A stretch of DNA of 57,486 nucleotides from a virus: positions 1 to 57,486 of the IMG/VR virus record IMGVR_UViG_3300027704_000029; one strand, 5' to 3'. Below the pieces are notes generated by a model. The model was given only the letters and a program-made list of their open reading frames with translations. It made no database searches and was not told the DNA's origin. Below are positions 1-7,587 of this stretch, piece by piece (the stretch's first letter is position 1; every line of letters starts with the position of its first letter). Position numbers and translations under genes: made by a program.

Positions 1-83
1 AACTGTACTACCAACGTCTATACGGATATCCAGTGGACATAGTTCCTTATGATAAATTAAATTGCAATAAAAATAAATTAAAT

Positions 84-716
84 ATGAAAGTAAACGTAAC
101 AGAACAAACAACAACATTTCCTTGCCCGGTTAACAAGCTGAAAGGAAGACTTATGGATAACAAAGGTTTAACATGGGAAACAGAGCACGGCGTGTTCTTT
201 ATAAATGAATCATCTATCAATTGGATAATGGCTAATTTAAAGACCTCTATGTTTAACGATCAAAGATCGTATGTATATAACAAGGCATTCGCTAGGTTCT
301 ATGACAACCACGAAGGAGCAAACGAAAGAGACAGAGTAGTTACTTTGACTGGAGGTTTATCCCCAACAGGTGTTCAAGAGAGATCTTACAGCGAAGAGCC
401 TCAGTTCTCTAGAAGACCTAAGCAAAAATCTCAGTTTGATTTAATTAGAGACTGGGCTGATGAAAGAGGTCTATATGAAAATGGTGATCCTAAAACTCAG
501 GCTTTAAAATTAGTTGAAGAGGTTGGCGAAACCTGTAGAGCTATACTTAAGAATGACTTTGAAGAGACAGTTGACGGTATTGGTGACTGTGTAGTTGTAC
601 TGGTTAATCTATCTGAGCTAATGGGTGTAGATATTGAAACGTGTATCGCAGCTGCTTACGACGAGATCAAAGATAGAAAGGGTAAAATGGTTAATGGAAC
701 TTATAAAAAAGATTAA
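84..716 (+). CDS. MazG-like nucleotide pyrophosphohydrolase with unknown N-terminal domain
   Basis: The C-terminal half (about residues 115-200) has the all-alpha MazG/NTP-PPase layout: LVEEVGE gives the EExxE motif (E145, E146, E149) and VDGIGD gives the second acidic site. The family hydrolyses (d)NTPs to monophosphate and pyrophosphate, which would fit pool clean-up beside the reductase gene downstream. The first ~110 residues are not recognised. I chose ATG 84 because AAATAAATTAAAT precedes it, the usual start context here. The same frame stays open back to base 3 without a stop, so this could instead be the 3' part of a longer gene cut by the window edge. The domain call is good, the start is uncertain. 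Confidence 0.8.
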   Translation: MKVNVTEQTTTFPCPVNKLKGRLMDNKGLTWETEHGVFFINESSINWIMANLKTSMFNDQRSYVYNKAFARFYDNHEGANERDRVVTLTGGLSPTGVQERSYSEEPQFSRRPKQKSQFDLIRDWADERGLYENGDPKTQALKLVEEVGETCRAILKNDFEETVDGIGDCVVVLVNLSELMGVDIETCIAAAYDEIKDRKGKMVNGTYKKD

Positions 717-717
717 T

Positions 718-1044
718 ATGAGTAGCAGAGAGATTATGGACGCAAGAGACGGTGTAACTACAAAGGTTATAAAGTTTAGAGATCCAGTAGTTGAGAATGT
801 TGTAGACAAGTTTGTTTCACGTTCTGATGTTGGTTATGCTAAATACGGTAGAACACTAGATACCGAACGTAGAGGTAAACATAAAGACTTAGCTGGATAT
901 CTTAATGATATACAAGAAGAGCTAATGGATGCGATACTCTACATACAAGCCGCACGCGAAGAGCTTGCTGAACGAGATGCTAAAACAAGAGCTTTTGCTC
1001 ACGATGTGCTAATGGATCATGGTGATGATGAAGAAGAGGATTAG
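718..1044 (+). CDS. Small MazG-like / phage nucleotide-metabolism protein
   Basis: A 108-residue acidic helical protein. The core (VENVVDKF, RSDVGYAKYG, then NDIQEELMDAILY) resembles small phage proteins usually annotated MazG-like; EELMDA is the nearest thing to the acidic metal-binding helix. It begins one base after the stop of the preceding MazG gene (TAATATG) and overlaps the next gene by 26 bases, so the three are probably translated from one message. The tail is strongly acidic (DHGDDEEED). A role in nucleotide hydrolysis is inferred from resemblance and neighbours. Confidence 0.7.
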   Translation: MSSREIMDARDGVTTKVIKFRDPVVENVVDKFVSRSDVGYAKYGRTLDTERRGKHKDLAGYLNDIQEELMDAILYIQAAREELAERDAKTRAFAHDVLMDHGDDEEED

Positions 1045-1480
1045 TCGAAATAGAGGTCCTGTCAGAGCTAAGAAGGTTAGCTTTGACGGGATTAACTTCG
1101 CCTCTGGTCTTGAAAAGTATATGTATATAGCATTACAAAAAGCTAAAATCAAGGCTGATTATGAAGGTAAAACATACGAGCTTCAAGAAGGTTTTATGTT
1201 TGATACTGATTCATACGAGAGGCAAGGCAACGGTAAAGGTGATATGGTTAATAGAGGTAGAAAGAAAATACTGAACATTAAGTACACACCCGATTTCGTA
1301 GCTGATTCGTTTATCATAGAGTGCAAGGGAAGAGCTAATGAAAGTTTCCCAATTCGTTGGAAAATGTTCAAGAAACATGTAAAAGAGCGTATTCCGCATG
1401 TAACTTTATATAAACCACAGAATCAGAAAGACTGCGACAAAGTAATTGAATTAATAATAAAACAACAAAACAACAAATGA
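1019..1480 (+). CDS. DUF1064-like PD-(D/E)xK nuclease
   Basis: A 153-residue basic protein with a compact restriction-endonuclease-like core: FASGLEKYMY near the start (E32), TPDF (D92), then IIECKG (E101, K103), which fits the D...ExK catalytic signature. This matches the DUF1064 group of phage nucleases, thought to act in recombination or junction resolution. The start at 1019 is one of three in-frame ATGs (1019, 1025, 1028); the N-terminus is rich in Lys and Arg. It overlaps the upstream gene, and its stop overlaps the next start (ATGA). The actual DNA substrate cannot be read from the sequence. Confidence 0.8.
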   Translation: MVMMKKRISRNRGPVRAKKVSFDGINFASGLEKYMYIALQKAKIKADYEGKTYELQEGFMFDTDSYERQGNGKGDMVNRGRKKILNIKYTPDFVADSFIIECKGRANESFPIRWKMFKKHVKERIPHVTLYKPQNQKDCDKVIELIIKQQNNK

Positions 1481-1620
1481 AAAACGATGATTGGGAAATA
1501 AGTGTTGGTGTTTATTCTGGTCTTCTATTAGGTTTTAGAACTTATGAAGAGCAGTTTAAAACAAACCATGTCTTATACATCCCGTTTGTAGACGTTTGCT
1601 TAACAATATGGAAGAAATGA
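1477..1620 (+). CDS. 47-aa hypothetical protein
   Basis: A short frame linked on both sides by ATGA-type overlaps: its ATG overlaps the nuclease stop and its TGA overlaps the likely reductase start. The product (begins MKNDDWEISVGVYSG) has hydrophobic stretches SVGVYSGLLLGF and VLYIPFVDVCLTIW but no clear membrane helix. The tight coupling at both ends is the main reason to call it real. No function can be assigned. Confidence 0.65.
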   Translation: MKNDDWEISVGVYSGLLLGFRTYEEQFKTNHVLYIPFVDVCLTIWKK

Positions 1621-3488
1621 TAGATACAAACAATAAAATACTATCGGACATAACAGTACACATGAAGTATGCAAAATATGTTCCGGAGTTAAACAGAAGA
1701 GAGACTTGGGAAGAACTAGTTACTCGAAACAAAGAGATGCACCAAAAGAGGTATCCTGATTTATATAATGAAATAGAAGAAAACTACAGATATGTCTATA
1801 AGAAAAAAGTTTTACCAAGTATGCGAAGTCTTCAGTTCAGCGGTAAACCGATTGAGATCTCGCCGAATAGATTATACAATTGTAGCTACTTACCTATCGA
1901 TCACGTTGATAGCTTTAGTGAGTGTATGTTCCTTTTGTTATCTGGTTGCGGTGTTGGTTACAGCGTTCAAAAGCATCATATAGAAAAACTACCACACATC
2001 ACAAAGCCTTTCGACATGAGAACTAGAAGGTTTGTTATTGGTGATAGCATTGAAGGTTGGTCAGATGCAATAAAAGTCTTAATCAAGTCTTATTTAGGTC
2101 TTAAGAGATCATCTAAGATAAAGTTTGATTATTCTGATATTAGACCAAAGGGAGCAAGACTTGTGACCTCTGGAGGAAAAGCACCGGGACCACAACCTCT
2201 AAAAGAATGTTTATTAAAAATTAAAGGAATACTAGATGCCAAACAAGACGGATCCAAACTTGAAACACTCGAAGTACATGATATTGTGTGCCATATTGCT
2301 GATGCCGTTCTTGCCGGTGGTATCCGCCGTGCTGCTCTCATATCTTTATTTTCAGCTTATGATGAAGAGATGATATCATGTAAGTCAGGTGATTGGTGGG
2401 AAAAGAATCCACAACGTGGAAGAGCCAATAATTCAGCTGTACTTATAAGACACAAGATTACTAAAGAGTTCTTTATGAGTCTATGGAAACGTATTGAGCT
2501 ATCTGGTTCTGGTGAACCTGGCATATACTTAAACAATGACAAAGACTGGGGAACTAATCCTTGTTGTGAAATAGCACTGAGACCATTTCAATTCTGTAAC
2601 CTATGTGAGGTTAATGTATCTAACATAGTTGATCAAAAGGATTTTAATGCTAGAGTTAAAGCAGCAGCATTCATAGGAACACTACAAGCTGGATATACTG
2701 AATTTCATTACTTAAGAGAAATATGGCAAGAAACAACAGAACGCGACGCTCTTATCGGTGTGTCCATGACAGGAATCGGGAGTGCCGTTGTGCTCCAAAT
2801 GGATATGAAGGAAGGTGCAAATATCGTAAAACAAGAGAATGCGAGGGTTTCAAAGTTAATAGGTATAAACAAAGCCGCGCGTACGACGTGCGTAAAACCT
2901 GCAGGGACGACATCTCTCGTGCTTGGAACATCATCAGGTATTCATGCATGGCATAACGATTATTACATCCGTAGATTGCGTGTTGGGAAAAACGAAGCTA
3001 TATACAAATACCTAGTTAAAAACCACCCTGAACTTGTTAAAGACGAATATTTCAGACCACACGATACTGCTGTGATCGAGATACCACAATCATCACCAAA
3101 AGGTTCTATATTAAGAACTGAATCTGCATTTGATTTGTTGAAACGTGTTAAGCACGTAGCTACTGATTGGGTTGCGACTGGTCATGAGACTGGATCGAAC
3201 ACTCACAATGTATCTGCAACAATAAGTCTGAAACCAGATGAATGGGATAAGGCTGGTAAATGGATGTGGGATAATAGAACATCTTATAACGGTCTATCAG
3301 TATTACCTTATGATGGTGGATCATATACTCAAGCTCCTTTTGAAGATATAACTAAAAAGAAGTTTGATGAATTAATCAAACACTTACAAGATATAGATTT
3401 AACTCTTATAAGTGAAGAATCAGACGAAACAGATCTATCAGGCGAATTGGCTTGTGCCGGTGGATCTTGCGAAGTAACAAGCCTTTAA
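1617..3488 (+). CDS. nrdJ: Adenosylcobalamin-dependent (class II) ribonucleoside-triphosphate reductase
   Basis: Reduces ribonucleotides to deoxyribonucleotides through a B12-generated thiyl radical, so it needs no small subunit and no oxygen. With the start at 1617, C89 lies in NCSYLP, NPCCE supplies N314, C316 and E318, and C327 (CNLCEVN) is 11 residues after C316. The tail ends with C613 and C618 five apart. That pattern and spacing match the Lactobacillus leichmannii-type monomeric enzyme (C119, N406, C408, E410, C419, C731, C736). LSGCGVGYSVQ is also typical. The length of ~623 is shorter than the ~740 of that enzyme. ATG 1608 is an alternative start. The phage would depend on host or imported cobalamin. 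Confidence 0.93.
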   Translation: MIDTNNKILSDITVHMKYAKYVPELNRRETWEELVTRNKEMHQKRYPDLYNEIEENYRYVYKKKVLPSMRSLQFSGKPIEISPNRLYNCSYLPIDHVDSFSECMFLLLSGCGVGYSVQKHHIEKLPHITKPFDMRTRRFVIGDSIEGWSDAIKVLIKSYLGLKRSSKIKFDYSDIRPKGARLVTSGGKAPGPQPLKECLLKIKGILDAKQDGSKLETLEVHDIVCHIADAVLAGGIRRAALISLFSAYDEEMISCKSGDWWEKNPQRGRANNSAVLIRHKITKEFFMSLWKRIELSGSGEPGIYLNNDKDWGTNPCCEIALRPFQFCNLCEVNVSNIVDQKDFNARVKAAAFIGTLQAGYTEFHYLREIWQETTERDALIGVSMTGIGSAVVLQMDMKEGANIVKQENARVSKLIGINKAARTTCVKPAGTTSLVLGTSSGIHAWHNDYYIRRLRVGKNEAIYKYLVKNHPELVKDEYFRPHDTAVIEIPQSSPKGSILRTESAFDLLKRVKHVATDWVATGHETGSNTHNVSATISLKPDEWDKAGKWMWDNRTSYNGLSVLPYDGGSYTQAPFEDITKKKFDELIKHLQDIDLTLISEESDETDLSGELACAGGSCEVTSL

Positions 3489-3502
3489 TTAAATTAAATA
3501 TT

Positions 3503-3691
3503 ATGAATAAAGTAGTCAATGCTTTCGATGAATTACAAAATGTAATTAACGATTGCCAATCAGATGTAACTAAATTTGCTGAAGGTAACTCCTCAGCGGG
3601 AACTAGAGTAAGAAAAGTGATGCAGGAAATAAAGTCCTTAGCTCAAGGTATTAGAGTTGAAGTACAGGATCAAAAGAACTCATCATTCTAA
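3503..3691 (+). CDS. Histone H1-like DNA-binding protein (Bacteroidetes Hc1-like)
   Basis: A 62-residue protein starting at ATG 3503 after AATTAAATATT. The motif GNSSAGTRVRKVMQEIK (residues ~28-44) closely resembles the small lysine/arginine-helix proteins annotated as histone H1-like in Bacteroidetes, which carry the GN-AAGTR-RK pattern. In hosts these are abundant nucleoid-associated proteins. A phage copy could coat or compact phage DNA or compete with host nucleoid proteins; that part is inference. It is the last gene of the rightward cluster and is followed directly by a strong terminator. Confidence 0.75.
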   Translation: MNKVVNAFDELQNVINDCQSDVTKFAEGNSSAGTRVRKVMQEIKSLAQGIRVEVQDQKNSSF

Positions 3692-3714
3692 AATTTGTTT
3701 TGTTTTGTTAAATG

Positions 3715-3752
3715 AAAAAAGGGATAGCCAATTACGGTTATCCCTTTTTTTT
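3715..3752. terminator. Bidirectional intrinsic terminator between convergent operons
   Basis: Nine base pairs (GGGATAGCC with GGTTATCCC, one G-T pair) close a 6-base loop. The stem is flanked by six A on the left and eight T on the right, so it can end transcription from either side. It lies between the + strand H1-like gene and the - strand M15 peptidase gene. Confidence 0.9.
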
Positions 3753-3791
3753 ATATCTAATTGAATATAGTCTCAATGATTTTAGTCAAAT

Positions 3792-3809
3792 TATATTCAT
3801 TTGAATATA
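3792..3809. repeat. Perfect 7-bp inverted repeat behind the M15 gene
   Basis: TATATTC, four bases, GAATATA; it ends one base before the stop codon of the - strand M15 gene. TTGAATATAG also occurs just upstream as a direct repeat (near 3760). It may be a weak second terminator hairpin for the leftward transcript, but AT-only stems are common in this genome. Confidence 0.4.
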
Positions 3810-3810
3810 G

Positions 3811-4266
3811 TTATATAACCATGTATTTAGTTTTACCTCCCTCTTTGTATGCTTTTAAGCATCGATTCCTATTGTCAATTTCGTTCACGTAACTAATATG
3901 TACCCAGTTAGGATTATTGTCATCACCGAACTCCCAGATCATTTGATCAAAGTTTAAGTTTTCTTTAATCCACTCATACATCTCAGCATTAGTCTTCTTA
4001 CAACCTCCATCATCTATATCCATTGCTTGACCTTTACAGTGTTGAGATGTAGTTGATCCTCCAATAGCTTTGTTCAAAGCTTTTCCCCTATAAAAACTAT
4101 TAATTCTTATTGGTCCACCAACCCAAGCTCTTAGCGGTTCAAATATCTGCTCTGCAACTTCCTTCATGTTAGCTAACTCAAATTGACTTGGCTTATTCTC
4201 TAAACCTCTTCTTGTTGCTGTTATACTAAATATTCCTTCTTTGTCGCTTATATGTTTACTTATCAT
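3811..4266 (-). CDS. Peptidase M15 family endolysin (D-Ala-D-Ala type)
   Basis: A 151-residue protein with the zinc ligands of M15 peptidases: SQHCKGQAMDID gives H76 and D83, and WVHIS gives H123. R60 in NSFYRG fits the conserved substrate-side arginine region. The family cleaves peptide crosslinks of peptidoglycan. No signal peptide is visible, so release would need the holin encoded at 45.3-45.7 kb. It is the last gene of the long leftward block and overlaps the preceding secreted repeat protein by 11 bases. The fold call is strong; use as the main lysin, rather than a virion-bound muralytic enzyme, is inferred. Confidence 0.9.
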   Translation of the reverse strand: MISKHISDKEGIFSITATRRGLENKPSQFELANMKEVAEQIFEPLRAWVGGPIRINSFYRGKALNKAIGGSTTSQHCKGQAMDIDDGGCKKTNAEMYEWIKENLNFDQMIWEFGDDNNPNWVHISYVNEIDNRNRCLKAYKEGGKTKYMVI

Positions 4267-6637
4267 GTCTTAAATACTTTTCTGTTGTACCGTCATTATA
4301 TATATAAATCAAAACTCCTTTTTGATTCTTCATTGCTGGTCTTCCTAACACATCTGTTATGCTTATTAATTTTCTTTCTGATACTCTCTTAGGTAAAGGA
4401 CCAATCCAAGTACCTCCACAGTAATCGTAAGTAGCTTGACATATATCATCCCACTCATTCTCACAACAATAACTATCTACGTCTATAACCCAAGCATAGC
4501 AAGGATCATTTAACCAGTAAGGAATACTATCGCCAGTAGCACAACCTGCGCTGTAACGACAAGATAAAGAATCGTTAGTATTAGCATTTCCGTCATAGTT
4601 ATACGCCGTGATATCCATGCAACCCATAACGATAGTGATACACGAACCGTTATCCGTGTTAGCAAGTGAATCGAAGTTAAGAGCCAAACTATCCATACAC
4701 CCATAAACATAAGCAATACAACTAAAGTCCTCCGTATTTGCTGATGGGGAATAGTTAAGAGCAGAAGGGTCCGTGCAACCATATATAAAAGCAACACAAG
4801 AAGAGTTATCGGCATTTGCAAGTGGGTTATAATTAAATGCTGTACTATCTGTACAACCATAAACAAAAGCTATACAACTTCCGTTGTCACTATTTGCCAA
4901 TGGGTTAAAGTTGAAGGCCGTAGCATCCATGCACCCGTAGATTACAGCAACACAACTACCATCGTCCACGTTAGCTAGTGGTTGATAGTTAAATGCTAGT
5001 GGATCTGTACAACCTAATACTATAGTTAAACAACTACCATCGTCTACATTAGCAAGTGAATCATAGTTTAGAGCTGTTGAGTTAGTACATCCGAAGACCA
5101 TAGCTATACAAGTATCTGTAGTATTAGCTATTGGATTGTAGTTGAAAGCTAGTGGTTGCATACAACCTAAGACAACCGGTAAACATCCACCGTTATCAAC
5201 ATTAGCTGTAGCATCGTAATTAAACGCTGTTAAGTCTGTACATCCAAAAATAGCTGTATTAATACAACTATCCTGAATGTGTAAATCCGTATAGTAACCA
5301 AACGTAGTATCTACGTGGTATTCTAAGTATGCTGGGAACGAGCAACCTGGGTAGTAGTAACAAGTTGCATTTGTATTTGCTGAAGCAATATAGTTAACAG
5401 CTAATGAATCCATGCAACCAATAACTATTGGATCACATGAGTTACCACAGTTAGTCGTGCCAACTAAGATACCAGATGGCTGAACATAACCGAAGGTTAA
5501 GTCAAACATTACAAATCCGTCAGGACCAGTTAAAGACCAACCACACTCAGTAGCTGTTCCATCAGTTTGTGGTAAGAACTCCACTGTAACCTCAACAACG
5601 GCTGGTGATTGTAACCATACGTATTGTGTGTCTGTAAATCCTGATGCTAGAGTAAATGTATCTAGTTCGTTTATTATTAAATCTGTACCAACCCAACCGT
5701 TACCGATAAGATCGTTCATCACTAACATGTATAAGCAACTATCTATAAAATCACTGCTGTTCGCTAGCGGATCATAATTAAACATGGTTGTATCAGTACA
5801 ACCGAATATCTTTAAGGTAGCACAATAAGTGCTATCACTTGCTGTAGCGGATGGATCAAACTCTAAGTAGTCGTAATCCATACAGCCATATACTAGAGGA
5901 GGTGGAATACAAGTATCAGATGTGAATGCGTGAGTGGAATCTAACCCAAAGTTAGCTACGTCTCCGTAAACTAAGGTATCTCCACATTGCACCACGTAGT
6001 ACGACCCATCTTGTCCTCCCCATAAACTACCACTCAAACCATCTCCATACATATCATATATAGTAAATGTCAAATCACCCTCGAGTAAGCAATTGTTTAT
6101 TATTTGTGGTTGGTAGTTAGGTACGTTTCCGTAAGGTCCACCGCTTAAAACGGTTGCACCTGTTGAATCTTTTATATCCCATGATGTTTCACTTGGGTAT
6201 TGATCTAAATTTATTATTACAGTTGTCGGTACACACTGGCTTGGTGGACCAGGTGGAGGTGGTGGTGGACAAGGCAATATAGTTATAGTAGTATCTCTCT
6301 GGAAGAAAGAACCTAAAACTGGGTCCCAATTTATTATGTCTCCTTGACAGTCATTACCCATTTTAAATGAAGCTGGATTAGTTGAAACCCATCCATCACC
6401 AAAGCTATCCATAATTGTTAATGTGTAGCTTCCACTAAATACAGGTAGTATTGTGTCTAGGTACTCATACTGTATTGTCGGCTGAAAGAATATAGAAGTA
6501 TCCCCATAAGCGTCTGAAATCATAAAAAAATTAGACTCAGAAGGTGCATAGAAATCAAATTGAACTTGAAATCTAACCCATGAGTCTTGAGCTAATAAGC
6601 TTAGTGGTAATAAAAATATAAATAATAGTTTTTTCAT
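4256..6637 (-). CDS. Secreted cysteine-repeat protein (GC(T/M)D..DDGSC repeats) with sorting-tail-like C-terminus
   Basis: 793 residues beginning with a clear signal peptide (MKKLLFIFLLPLSLLAQ). Residues ~20-400 hold modules with DSFGDGW- or DMYGDG-type motifs, seen in Bacteroidetes adhesin-like proteins, and a proline run near residue 127. Then come 12 units of ~20 residues of the form GC(T/M)D--A-NY(N/D)P-AN-DDGSC, each with two cysteines, probably disulfide-bonded outside the cytoplasm. The last ~40 residues (KLISITDVLGRP ... VLIYIYNDGTTEKY) resemble short C-terminal sorting tails of flavobacterial type IX-secreted proteins. Such proteins are cellular surface proteins, so its presence between phage lysis-side genes is unusual. 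It could act in envelope disruption, in exclusion of other phages, or as a decoy. Confidence 0.88.
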   Translation of the reverse strand: MKKLLFIFLLPLSLLAQDSWVRFQVQFDFYAPSESNFFMISDAYGDTSIFFQPTIQYEYLDTILPVFSGSYTLTIMDSFGDGWVSTNPASFKMGNDCQGDIINWDPVLGSFFQRDTTITILPCPPPPPPGPPSQCVPTTVIINLDQYPSETSWDIKDSTGATVLSGGPYGNVPNYQPQIINNCLLEGDLTFTIYDMYGDGLSGSLWGGQDGSYYVVQCGDTLVYGDVANFGLDSTHAFTSDTCIPPPLVYGCMDYDYLEFDPSATASDSTYCATLKIFGCTDTTMFNYDPLANSSDFIDSCLYMLVMNDLIGNGWVGTDLIINELDTFTLASGFTDTQYVWLQSPAVVEVTVEFLPQTDGTATECGWSLTGPDGFVMFDLTFGYVQPSGILVGTTNCGNSCDPIVIGCMDSLAVNYIASANTNATCYYYPGCSFPAYLEYHVDTTFGYYTDLHIQDSCINTAIFGCTDLTAFNYDATANVDNGGCLPVVLGCMQPLAFNYNPIANTTDTCIAMVFGCTNSTALNYDSLANVDDGSCLTIVLGCTDPLAFNYQPLANVDDGSCVAVIYGCMDATAFNFNPLANSDNGSCIAFVYGCTDSTAFNYNPLANADNSSCVAFIYGCTDPSALNYSPSANTEDFSCIAYVYGCMDSLALNFDSLANTDNGSCITIVMGCMDITAYNYDGNANTNDSLSCRYSAGCATGDSIPYWLNDPCYAWVIDVDSYCCENEWDDICQATYDYCGGTWIGPLPKRVSERKLISITDVLGRPAMKNQKGVLIYIYNDGTTEKYLRHDK

Positions 6638-6933
6638 TATGATTTTTTATGTTTTGCGCAGAAAGCAGAAGCAGCTCCAACGCTGCCAAACCCCCACTTC
6701 TTTAAAGCTATAGCTTTTTTAGTATCTCTACCTTTTGAATCTTTCATTGGACCTTTCATACCAGCAAACCTACAAGCAAAGCTTACTCTTCTAGGATCTA
6801 CTCCTGAAGTAAGTCTATTACCTAAAGTTTTACCCGTTTCACTTTTATGCTCCTTACGCATTTTGGCGTTTTGTTTTTCGTAGCTTGCGTTTGTTATTTT
6901 AAGTGGCCCTACATTCCTATTAGTATATGTCAT
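6637..6933 (-). CDS. Small basic protein with KALKKWGFGS-type C-terminus
   Basis: 98 residues, rich in Lys and Arg. The central part reads RRVSFACRFAGMKGPMKD and is followed by ALKKWGFGSVGAASAFCAKH, an ending seen in many small uncharacterised marine phage proteins. Two cysteines and a histidine near the end could bind metal, but the spacing is not a known finger. The next downstream gene starts at the last base of this one. The MKGP string is reminiscent of the MKG tag family at 45.7-53.4 kb, but too short to claim kinship. Unknown function, possibly a minor virion DNA-binding protein. Confidence 0.72.
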   Translation of the reverse strand: MTYTNRNVGPLKITNASYEKQNAKMRKEHKSETGKTLGNRLTSGVDPRRVSFACRFAGMKGPMKDSKGRDTKKAIALKKWGFGSVGAASAFCAKHKKS

Positions 6934-6934
6934 T

Positions 6935-7297
6935 TTAAAAATCGCTCATTAATAACTCATCTATAATTGCCTGCATGTCTTTCCTTGTGGCTTTCATGCT
7001 AAATGATATATCAGCTTGAAACCTCTTCACTTCTTCTCCATCTTTAAATATAACAACTGTTGGTACAACAACTATCTCGTGCTTAGCTTGTAACTTAGGT
7101 GCTACTGCTATGTCTACATAAACAATATCACAGTCAGTTAACTTTCCAATGTAGTCTACTTTATTAGGATCATTCCAAGCGGCATTAAAGTGAGTAACAA
7201 CAATCTGAGCATTCGCTTTGGCACTGAATACACATACAAATAACAACACTAATAAGTATATACCTAATATCTTCCAGGAAATATCTAATTTTTTCAT
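6935..7297 (-). CDS. Exported thioredoxin-fold protein lacking the CxxC site
   Basis: 120 residues with an N-terminal hydrophobic segment (about 10-30, ending AKANA) that acts as a signal peptide or anchor. The rest follows the thioredoxin fold: a beta strand, then AAWNDPNK where WCxxC would stand, and VVPTVVIFKDGEEVKRF with the conserved cis-proline and strand-turn. The redox cysteines are missing; one cysteine remains in TDCDIVY. It therefore cannot be a normal dithiol reductase. In the periplasm it might bind a partner, as T7 DNA polymerase uses thioredoxin as a scaffold, but nothing here shows the partner. Confidence 0.75.
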   Translation of the reverse strand: MKKLDISWKILGIYLLVLLFVCVFSAKANAQIVVTHFNAAWNDPNKVDYIGKLTDCDIVYVDIAVAPKLQAKHEIVVVPTVVIFKDGEEVKRFQADISFSMKATRKDMQAIIDELLMSDF

Positions 7298-7302
7298 TTA
7301 AT

Positions 7303-7587
7303 TTATCTTAATTTATCGATCTTATCCTCCATCCGTCTTAAGTTAATTTTCAATTCTTCAACAGCTTTCTCTGTGTTCTCTATAGATAGCCTAATATTCT
7401 TGTCTTTCATATCAAATTCCATCCTGCTAACACTAGGAGGTATTGGAGCTGGTAACGTCTTTGCTTCGGCTATATCAGCTTGTAGAGCAAACCACATACC
7501 TATAATAGTTGCCATACCAAATCCTATAGCCATTAACGTTTTAATACTTACATTGAAACCAGTATTCTCATTCAATTCTTTCCCCAT
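7303..7587 (-). CDS. Single-TM coiled-coil protein (spanin- or holin-like)
   Basis: 94 residues: a short polar N-terminus, a membrane helix at ~15-37 (TLMAIGFGMATIIGMWFAL), a proline-rich hinge (LPAPIPPS), then a charged heptad-like helix to the end (MEDKIDKLR). One membrane span plus a coiled coil matches inner-membrane spanin (Rz-like) or accessory holin architecture. Its place next to exported proteins and the M15 peptidase fits an envelope role. It has no lipobox, and no overlapping Rz1-like frame was found, so the exact role is open. Confidence 0.72.
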   Translation of the reverse strand: MGKELNENTGFNVSIKTLMAIGFGMATIIGMWFALQADIAEAKTLPAPIPPSVSRMEFDMKDKNIRLSIENTEKAVEELKINLRRMEDKIDKLR

